From: Ignavibacteria bacterium
GTDB lineage: Bacteria > Bacteroidota > Ignavibacteria > Ignavibacteriales > Melioribacteraceae
DNA: 15,433 bases
Reading direction: 5' to 3'
Assembly: GCA_027347805.1 (NCBI GenBank)
Contig: DAIEQP010000002.1
Location: 1 to 15,433, forward strand
The position numbers and the translations under genes were made by a program. Under the pieces are notes generated by a model. That model saw only the letters and a program-made list of their open reading frames with translations. It was not told the origin of the DNA and ran no database searches. Positions 15,201 through 15,433 of the stretch are shown piece after piece (position 1 is the stretch's first letter; every line of letters starts with the position of its first letter).

Positions 15201-15433
15201 GTGAATATAAAAAAAGTAGTTTTAGTAATTACTTGCTTATTCATCTTTAATATATTATCGGCACAGTCAAATAAATATGGATTGGTAATTCATGGCGGGG
15301 CGGGAACAATTATCAAGAAAAACATGAGTCCCGAAAAAGAACAGGCTTACTCGGAAAAATTAAAAGAAGCATTGGATAAAGGATATTCTGTTTTAGAAAA
15401 TGGCGGAAGTTCTTTAGATGCTGTTATCGCCAC
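15201..15433 (+). CDS. Isoaspartyl peptidase / L-asparaginase (Ntn family), 3'-truncated by window edge
   Basis: From a GTG start the 77 complete codons encode a signal peptide (MNIKKVVLVITCLFIFNILSAQ) and then KYGLVIHGGAGTI. That motif is the N-terminal signature of plant-type asparaginases/isoaspartyl peptidases (IaaA). The next helix (EKEQAYSEKLKEALDKGYSVLENGGSSLDAVIA) also fits the family. These enzymes are made as proenzymes that self-cleave before a catalytic threonine; that region lies beyond the window. AAAAGGA at 15188-15194, six bases before the GTG, supports the start. The signal peptide implies export. It is divergent from the exported C1 peptidase, suggesting shared use in degrading damaged proteins or peptides outside the cytosol. 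Confidence 0.88.
   Translation, partial: MNIKKVVLVITCLFIFNILSAQSNKYGLVIHGGAGTIIKKNMSPEKEQAYSEKLKEALDKGYSVLENGGSSLDAVIA

Noticed and set aside
1..15433. tRNA/rRNA genes, CRISPR arrays, insertion sequences, prophage or defence genes
   Set aside because: I looked on both strands and found no cloverleaf, regular spaced repeats, transposase, integrase or recognisable defence protein. dgt homologues can restrict phages, but nothing here indicates a defence context.

Overview
The window is AT-rich bacterial chromosome with densely packed housekeeping and lineage-specific genes. Tandem DUF2911 proteins, a DUF3078 outer-membrane protein, a long-form IspH, many short signal peptides ending in AQ/FA/QA, and an exported PepC-like peptidase point to the Bacteroidota/Chlorobiota/Ignavibacteriota group. 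Clear Shine-Dalgarno sequences (AAAGGAG, GAAAGGG, GGAAGGA), uncommon in Bacteroidota proper, together with a sigma-54 two-component system, make an Ignavibacteria-like organism my best guess. This is inferred from gene content; there is no rRNA in the window. I see no mobile element, tRNA, CRISPR array or prophage.

Layout. Positions 1-567 hold the 3' part of an SdiA-regulated/YjiK-type beta-propeller gene. Two tandem DUF2911 paralogues (837-1682, 1709-2557) are followed closely by ispH (2578-3798), probably as one operon. A structured inverted repeat (3799-3891) separates ispH from a convergent gene for a 133-residue exported protein (4298-3897). Upstream of that gene lie a near-consensus sigma-54 promoter, a 16-bp palindrome and a further dyad. 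Next to them is the 3' end of an NtrC-family response regulator gene (5948-4548), coupled to its PAS histidine kinase (7153-5957). A dGTP triphosphohydrolase gene (8537-7263) with its own terminator lies upstream of the kinase.

Divergent from dgt is a zinc-type CDF exporter (8602-9516). It converges with sufE (9947-9519), which forms an operon with a DUF3078 outer-membrane protein gene (10801-9959). uvrB (10933-12948) runs divergently from that operon across a 131-bp region containing a perfect 20-bp dyad. A stand-alone homocysteine S-methyltransferase module (13858-12980) and an exported C1 (PepC/bleomycin-hydrolase) peptidase (15060-13900) are both on the minus strand. The 5' end of an exported isoaspartyl peptidase/asparaginase gene begins at 15201 and runs off the window.

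The most interesting unit is 3897-7153. A cytosolic PAS kinase and a sigma-54 activator sit beside a -24/-12 promoter with upstream palindromic sites, driving a small exported protein of unknown function. The sequence suggests a self-contained signal-to-secreted-protein circuit. Several genes start downstream of the longest possible reading frame; the chosen starts are explained in each entry.
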